In this document: positions 44,843 through 51,889 of the stretch, piece after piece | Layout: the number at the start of each line of letters is the position of its first letter | Position numbering within the stretch: the stretch's first letter is position 1 | Assembly: GCA_030831315.1 (NCBI GenBank) | Contig: JAURLI010000025.1 | Span: forward strand, 1 to 51,889 | Source: Alphaproteobacteria bacterium | Lineage (GTDB): Bacteria; Pseudomonadota; Alphaproteobacteria; SMXQ01 | Length of the DNA: 51,889 nt | Direction: 5' to 3' | The notes under the pieces: generated by a model | What the model was told of the DNA's origin: nothing | Database searches by the model: none | Seen by the model: the letters and a program-made list of their open reading frames with translations, nothing else | Translations under genes and position numbers: made by a program

Positions 44843-44979
44843 GCTTGACGGCCAGCTTATGGACAGGGGCCTGATCCCACTGTAAAAGCATGGGTCTTGG
44901 CCGTTTTCGGGCCCCACAGGCCTGTCCCGGCAGGCTCGGCAGTTTCACGATCACCAGCGGATAGCAGGCAGGCGCGACG

Positions 44980-47637
<2,658 letters not shown>

Positions 47638-47656
47638 CGCCTCTCGATCATCCAAG

Positions 47657-47686
47657 AAAAAGGCCCGCGCCATGGCGCGGGCCTTT
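47657..47686. terminator. Bidirectional terminator between alaS and icd
   Basis: A 14-bp stem AAAAGGCCCGCGCC / GGCGCGGGCCTTTT with a two-base AT loop. It is flanked by A and T runs, so it works for both convergent genes. Confidence 0.9.
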
Positions 47687-47709
47687 TCGCATGTCGCGGC
47701 GGTGCCGCG

Positions 47710-48921
47710 TTACTTCATCGACGCCTTCAGGTTGCTGTCGATCTTGTCGAGGAACTCCTGGGTGTTCATCCACTTCTGGCTGGGTCCGATCAGAAGCGCC
47801 AGGTCCTTGGTCATGTGACTGGCTTCGACCGTCTCGATGCAGACCTTTTCCAGGTTTTCGGCGAACTGCTCGACATCCGGCGTGTTGTCCATCTTGCCGC
47901 GGAAGCTGAGGCCACGGGTCCAGGCGAAGATCGAGGCGATCGGGTTGGTGGACGTCGCCCGGCCCTGCTGGTGTTCGCGGTAATGGCGCGTGACGGTGCC
48001 ATGTGCAGCTTCCGCCTCCACCGTCTTGCCGTCGGCGGTCATCAGCACGCTGGTCATCAGGCCGAGAGAGCCGAAGCCCTGGGCGGCGGTGTCGGACTGG
48101 ACGTCGCCGTCATAGTTCTTGCACGCCCAGACATAGCCGCCAGACCACTTGAGCGATGCGGCCACCATGTCGTCGATCAGGCGGTGCTCGTAGCCGATCT
48201 TCTTCTTTTCGAAGGCGGCCTTGAATTCCTCGTCGAAGACCTTCTGGAACAGGTCCTTGAAGCGGCCGTCATAGACCTTGAGGATCGTGTTCTTGGTCGA
48301 GAGATACACCGGCCAGCCGCGGGTCAGCCCGTAATTGAAGCACGAGCGGGCGAAGTCGATGATCGAATCGTCGAGGTTGTACATCGACATGGCGACGCCA
48401 GAGCCGGGGAACCTGAACACCTCGCGCTCGATGACCTTGCCGTCCTCGCCTTCGAACTTCAGCGTCAGCTTGCCCTTGCCGGGGATCAGGAAGTCGGTGG
48501 CGCGGTACTGGTCGCCGTAGGCGTGGCGGCCGATCACGAAGGGCGTGGTCCAGCCGGGCACCAGGCGCGGCACGTTCTTGATCACGATCGGTTCGCGGAA
48601 GATGGTGCCGCCTAGGATATTGCGGATCGTGCCGTTGGGCGAACGGTACATGTCCTTGAGATTGAATTCCTTCACCCGCGCTTCGTCGGGGGTGATGGTC
48701 GCACACTTGACGCCGACGCCGTACTGCTTGATCGCGTTGGCTGCATCGACCGTGACCTGGTCGCGGGTCTCGTCGCGGTATTCCATGCCGAGGTCGTAGT
48801 ACTTCAGGTCGACGTCGAGGTAGGGAAGGATCAGCTTGTCCTTGATGAACTTCCAGATGATCCGGGTCATCTCGTCGCCGTCGAGTTCGACGATCGGGGT
48901 CTTGACCTTGATTTTGGCCAT
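47710..48921 (-). CDS. icd: NADP-dependent isocitrate dehydrogenase
   Basis: Oxidative decarboxylation of isocitrate to 2-oxoglutarate in the citric acid cycle. The 403-residue product is the homodimeric eukaryote-like type: '[20 protein letters not shown]', '[20 protein letters not shown]', '[20 protein letters not shown]' and '[17 protein letters not shown]'. The last segment carries the NADP-specificity residues of this type. It is convergent with alaS across a shared terminator. Confidence 0.97.
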   Translation of the reverse strand: MAKIKVKTPIVELDGDEMTRIIWKFIKDKLILPYLDVDLKYYDLGMEYRDETRDQVTVDAANAIKQYGVGVKCATITPDEARVKEFNLKDMYRSPNGTIRNILGGTIFREPIVIKNVPRLVPGWTTPFVIGRHAYGDQYRATDFLIPGKGKLTLKFEGEDGKVIEREVFRFPGSGVAMSMYNLDDSIIDFARSCFNYGLTRGWPVYLSTKNTILKVYDGRFKDLFQKVFDEEFKAAFEKKKIGYEHRLIDDMVAASLKWSGGYVWACKNYDGDVQSDTAAQGFGSLGLMTSVLMTADGKTVEAEAAHGTVTRHYREHQQGRATSTNPIASIFAWTRGLSFRGKMDNTPDVEQFAENLEKVCIETVEASHMTKDLALLIGPSQKWMNTQEFLDKIDSNLKASMK

Positions 48922-49080
48922 TCGGTCCTCTCTTGTGCGCGCTTATGTGGTCGAAAACGGGCTGAAACCGGGCGCCCGGGCCGGCCGGAGCCGGGGAAAA
49001 AAACACGGCGCGCACCATATCAGACCTGCCGCCAAGCGCAAGGCAGGCCGGTCCGGTCGGCGCGCAGCCCCGGGCCGCCG

Positions 49081-49665
49081 TCAGGTCCGCTCGGGCCGGG
49101 GCCTGACCACGCTTTCAGGCATGGCGGTAATGGTGGGCAGGACGTCATCGACGGTGTCGACCACGGCGAAAAGGTCGCGGATGGAGGGGCCGGTGAACCC
49201 GGCCTCGATCGTGTGCTCGATCAGCGCCAGCAGGGGCTTCCAATAGCCGCCGTCGTCGACGATGACGATCGGCTTGCCGTGCAGACCAAGCTGGCGCCAG
49301 GTGATGATCTCGAAGGTTTCGTCGAGGGTGCCCACGCCGCCCGCCAGCACGACGATGGCATCGGCGCGTTCGAACATCCTGCGCTTGCGGTCATGCATCG
49401 ATTCGACCACCACCAGTTCGTCGAGGTTCTGGTGCGCGACTTCCACGCGCTTGAGGTCGGTGGGGATGATTCCCGTCACCTTGGCCCCGGCGTCGAGCGC
49501 GGCATCGGCCAGGATGCCCATCAGCCCGACATTGCCGCCGCCGTAGACCAGTTCGACGCAGGCATCGCCCAGCATGCGGCCGAAGCGGGCCGCTTCGCGG
49601 GCATGGCGGGGATCATTGCCGGGGGAGGAGCCGCAGTAAACGCAGAGGGAACCGATATCTGGCAT
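49081..49665 (-). CDS. LOG-family protein (Rossmann-fold nucleotide hydrolase type)
   Basis: A 194-residue protein with the LOG signature 'VLAGGVGTLDETFEIITW' and the upstream 'GGGNVGLMGILADAAL'. Family members split cytokinin riboside 5'-monophosphate or other nucleoside monophosphates into base and ribose 5-phosphate. The start 'MPDIGSLCVYCGSSPGNDP' is typical. The catalytic Arg and Glu are in 'HDRKRRMFE' and 'GTLDE'. Which nucleotide it hydrolyses is unknown. Confidence 0.9.
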   Translation of the reverse strand: MPDIGSLCVYCGSSPGNDPRHAREAARFGRMLGDACVELVYGGGNVGLMGILADAALDAGAKVTGIIPTDLKRVEVAHQNLDELVVVESMHDRKRRMFERADAIVVLAGGVGTLDETFEIITWRQLGLHGKPIVIVDDGGYWKPLLALIEHTIEAGFTGPSIRDLFAVVDTVDDVLPTITAMPESVVRPRPERT

Positions 49666-49811
49666 GGAAAAACTCTATAAGTTAACGGACAGGCTGCTCA
49701 CGACTTCGTGAACAGTTTGCCACTATCGCGCCTCAATATTGTGATCTTCAAGGGGTTAAGGCAAAGTCGGCGCAAAGCCGGGGACCCGGTCAAACGAATT
49801 CGGAGGCTGGT

Positions 49812-50273
49812 ATGAATTTTAAGTCTGTATTTGGTGCGGCCGTCGCCGCCGCGGTGTTTTCGCTGGCGACGCCCGCCTTCGCGCAGGATGCCGCTGCCGT
49901 CGTCAAGGAGCGGCTGGGCATCATGAAGATGATCAGCGATTCGGTGAAGGCGCTGAAGGCGTCCGCCGATGCGGGCAAGGTCGGCGCGGGTGATGCCGCC
50001 AAGGCTGGCGCAGCGCTCGCGGGTGCCAAGAAGGCACTGACCCTGTTTCCGGCGGGCACGGGTGCGGACAAGGTCAAGACCCGCGCCAAGCCGGAAATCT
50101 GGAAGGACAAGGCGAAGTTTGATGCCGGGATGGGCAAGCTTTTTGCCGGCCTCACCGCTGTCGAAAAAGCGGCCAAGGCAGGCGATGCATCCGCAATGGC
50201 TTCGGCCGTGAAAGCGACGCAGGCGAGCTGCGGCGGCTGCCACAAGCCCTTCCGCGGCGCCAAGCCGGAGTAA
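49812..50273 (+). CDS. Class II cytochrome c (c'/c-556 type)
   Basis: A 153-residue secreted four-helix cytochrome. A signal peptide ('AAVAAAVFSLATPAFAQ') comes first. The helical body follows, and the single haem site 'CGGCHKPFRG' lies near the C-terminus, as in this class. An N-terminal Met in 'LGIMKMISDSVKAL' may be the sixth ligand, as in c-556. Likely role: periplasmic electron transfer. It has its own terminator, and the diheme cytochrome gene follows. Confidence 0.9.
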   Translation: MNFKSVFGAAVAAAVFSLATPAFAQDAAAVVKERLGIMKMISDSVKALKASADAGKVGAGDAAKAGAALAGAKKALTLFPAGTGADKVKTRAKPEIWKDKAKFDAGMGKLFAGLTAVEKAAKAGDASAMASAVKATQASCGGCHKPFRGAKPE

Positions 50274-50280
50274 GTATCCA

Positions 50281-50309
50281 GGGCCGCCGGTGATCCGGCG
50301 GCCCTTTTT
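50281..50309 (+). terminator. Intrinsic terminator of the class II cytochrome gene
   Basis: 10-bp perfect stem GGGCCGCCGG / CCGGCGGCCC with loop TGAT, then five T. Confidence 0.9.
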
Positions 50310-50324
50310 GTTTTCTGGGGGATC

Positions 50325-51227
50325 ATGGCGTTTCCCGTTTTCCGTTCTGCCGTTGCGGCGTTTTCCGCTGTCGTTGTTCTCGCTTTTGCTGAACCTGCCA
50401 TCGCGCAGGGTAGTAGCGATGCGGTTGCGCGTGGGGCCGTGCTGTTTGACGCGGGCGGGTGTGCGAACTGCCATACCGATCGCAAGGCCAAGGGGCCGCT
50501 GCTTGGCGGCGGGGCTGCGCTCAAGACGCCGTTCGGCATCTTTTACGGCCCCAATATTTCCTCTCACCCCGAATTCGGCATCGGCAAATGGACCGATGCG
50601 CAGTTCCTGCGCGCGGTGCGCGATGGTGTGGCGCCCGACGGCAGCCATTACTATCCGGCCTTCCCCTACGCGTCCTTCACGCGGTTGACCGATACCGACA
50701 TTAAGGCGATCCGCGCCTACATCATGTCGCTGCCGCCGGTTGCGGTGAAGAGCAGGGCCCACGACCTGAAATTCCCCTTCAATATCCGCGCGGGCCTGAT
50801 CGCCTGGAAGTGGCTCTATCTGGACAAAGGCCCCCGCGCCGACGACCCGGCGCAAACGGCCGAATGGAATCGCGGCCGCTACCTTGCCGATGGATTGGCG
50901 CATTGCGGGGAATGCCATACGCCGCGCACCATGCTGGGCGGGCTGGACCTGGCCCGCTACATGGCCGGGAACGTCAAGGGCCAGGGCCCGGAAGGCGAGG
51001 CCGTGCCCAATATCACGCCGCACATGCAATCGGGCATAGGCAAGTGGACGGTTGAACAGATCGCCGAATCCCTCAAGAGCGGTACGCTGCCCGACGGCGA
51101 TTCCTACGGGTCCCTGATGGCCGATGTCGTCGCGAACGGTACCGCCAGCCTGAGCGATGCCGACCGGCGCGCCATCGCTGTTTATATCAAGTCCCTGAAG
51201 CCTCTGGCTGGTCGCGGCCGCAACTAG
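50325..51227 (+). CDS. Secreted diheme cytochrome c
   Basis: A 300-residue protein with an N-terminal signal ('VAAFSAVVVLAFAEPAIAQ') and two class I cytochrome c domains. The first haem site is 'CANCHTDRKAKGPL' at about residue 47 and the second 'CGECHTPRTMLGG' at about 197. Probable Met ligands lie in 'RAYIMSLPP' and in the C-terminal domain. Both domains resemble those of the membrane-bound cytochrome subunits of alcohol or aldehyde dehydrogenases, but no dehydrogenase gene is visible in the window. Confidence 0.9.
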   Translation: MAFPVFRSAVAAFSAVVVLAFAEPAIAQGSSDAVARGAVLFDAGGCANCHTDRKAKGPLLGGGAALKTPFGIFYGPNISSHPEFGIGKWTDAQFLRAVRDGVAPDGSHYYPAFPYASFTRLTDTDIKAIRAYIMSLPPVAVKSRAHDLKFPFNIRAGLIAWKWLYLDKGPRADDPAQTAEWNRGRYLADGLAHCGECHTPRTMLGGLDLARYMAGNVKGQGPEGEAVPNITPHMQSGIGKWTVEQIAESLKSGTLPDGDSYGSLMADVVANGTASLSDADRRAIAVYIKSLKPLAGRGRN

Positions 51228-51308
51228 AAGTCCGCGCGGGCGTTGCGTCCGGGCGGGTGAGAGTCTAGGCTGTGCCCGCTGTCCACCAATTTCCAAGGAG
51301 AGACGCCG

Positions 51309-51889
51309 GTGAACCGGGCTCTCGTCATTGCCGTCGTTGGCGCCATTGTTCTGGCCGCGGCGTTGCTTCTGAATTTTTATCTCGGTCGGGACGAACGGAC
51401 CGTGGCGACGGCGCCGACACCGCCCGCGCCCGCGACGGGCGTCACCACGCCCGGTGCCGCGTCCAAGGCGCCTGGGGCGCCTGCGATTGCGCCGCGGTCC
51501 AACGAGCCGAGCTTCGACATCGTACGGGTCAATCCCGACGGCAATGCCGTCATCGCCGGTCGCGCGCCCGCCGGCGCGGAAGTGACCGTGATGGATGGCG
51601 ATCAGGTTATCGGAAAGGTCGTCGCCGACCAGCGCGGCGAATGGGTGTTGGTGCCGACCAAGCCGTTGTCCCCGGGCTCGCGCAATCTCAGCCTTTCGGT
51701 GAAATTGCCTGACGGCAGTAAGGCAACTTCAAAGAGCGACGTCGTGCTCGTCGTGCCCGAGCGTGGCGACGCGGGTGCACTCGCGCTTCGGGTGGAGCGC
51801 AGTGAGGGGCTGTCGCCTTCGACCGTTCTGCAATCCCCCGGCAGCACGAAGGCAGCCGGAACGCTCGGCATCGACGTCATCGATTACGA
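51309..51889 (+). CDS. Membrane-anchored envelope protein, 3' partial
   Basis: GTG 51309 follows an AAGGAGA ribosome binding site. The product has an N-terminal membrane segment ('ALVIAVVGAIVLAAALLLNF'), then a Pro/Ala/Thr-rich linker. An Ig-like domain comes next, with 'FDIVRVNPDGNAVIAGRAPA' and 'QRGEWVLVPTKPLSPGSRNL'. This build is typical of alphaproteobacterial LysM peptidoglycan-binding proteins, whose LysM domain would lie beyond the window. The frame is open to the last base, so the gene is cut by the window end. Confidence 0.75.
   Translation, partial: MNRALVIAVVGAIVLAAALLLNFYLGRDERTVATAPTPPAPATGVTTPGAASKAPGAPAIAPRSNEPSFDIVRVNPDGNAVIAGRAPAGAEVTVMDGDQVIGKVVADQRGEWVLVPTKPLSPGSRNLSLSVKLPDGSKATSKSDVVLVVPERGDAGALALRVERSEGLSPSTVLQSPGSTKAAGTLGIDVIDY

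Overview
The window is about 52 kb of GC-rich DNA from an alphaproteobacterium, most likely from the Rhodospirillales or a close relative. The support is the gene set: a CtrA orthologue, remnants of ChpT, CckA and FliX, the ATPase-inhibitor zeta family (DUF1476), a purC-purS-purQ-purL-bolA-grxD string, a single-cysteine DksA and a GAAC-N7-GAAC SOS box before recA. I found no rRNA, tRNA, CRISPR array or complete insertion sequence.

Layout. 0-9 kb (mostly plus strand): a TauD-like oxygenase cut by the window edge, class II DAHP synthase, NAD synthetase, cysS, cimA, a TrmJ-like RNA methyltransferase and rpsD. 9-20 kb (mostly minus strand): a VOC protein, the purine operon with bolA and grxD, an NRDE protein, DUF1476 (plus strand), purB, a truncated haemoglobin, radC, map and sfsA. 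20-22 kb: a GGDEF-EAL protein with a degenerate receiver domain. 22-25.4 kb: a cinA-type gene, then a strongly reduced prophage (S24 repressor with operator-like palindrome, a DUF6362-like protein, a strong promoter followed at once by a terminator, a small-terminase candidate, the start of the large terminase joined by deletion to the end of a holin-like gene, and a nested Rz/Rz1 spanin pair). 25.4-33 kb: DUF427, a dienelactone hydrolase, an SRAP protein, a cupredoxin-like periplasmic protein, argE, nadK, a TolA-like/Sel1/ankyrin protein and a LigB-type dioxygenase. 33-36.8 kb: moaA, a broken PAS histidine kinase, mobA and DUF3553.

36.8-43.5 kb is the most unusual part. It is a graveyard of motility and cell-cycle signalling genes: chpT fused by deletion to cheR, fliX, flgH, fliP, fliO, a small flagellar-region gene, and flgB fused by deletion to the receiver end of cckA. 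All carry stops, frameshifts or truncations. Between them stand genes that look intact: ctrA (with altered receiver residues), dksA, an isoprenylcysteine-methyltransferase-like gene, an FlhB-C-terminus-like gene and csrA. I infer that this lineage lost its flagellum together with the CckA-ChpT phosphorelay but kept CtrA.

43.5-52 kb returns to intact housekeeping genes: recA behind two SOS boxes, alaS, icd, a LOG-family protein, two secreted cytochromes c, and the first part of an envelope protein cut by the window end. Frames are clean on both sides of the graveyard, which argues against general sequencing error as the cause of its broken genes.
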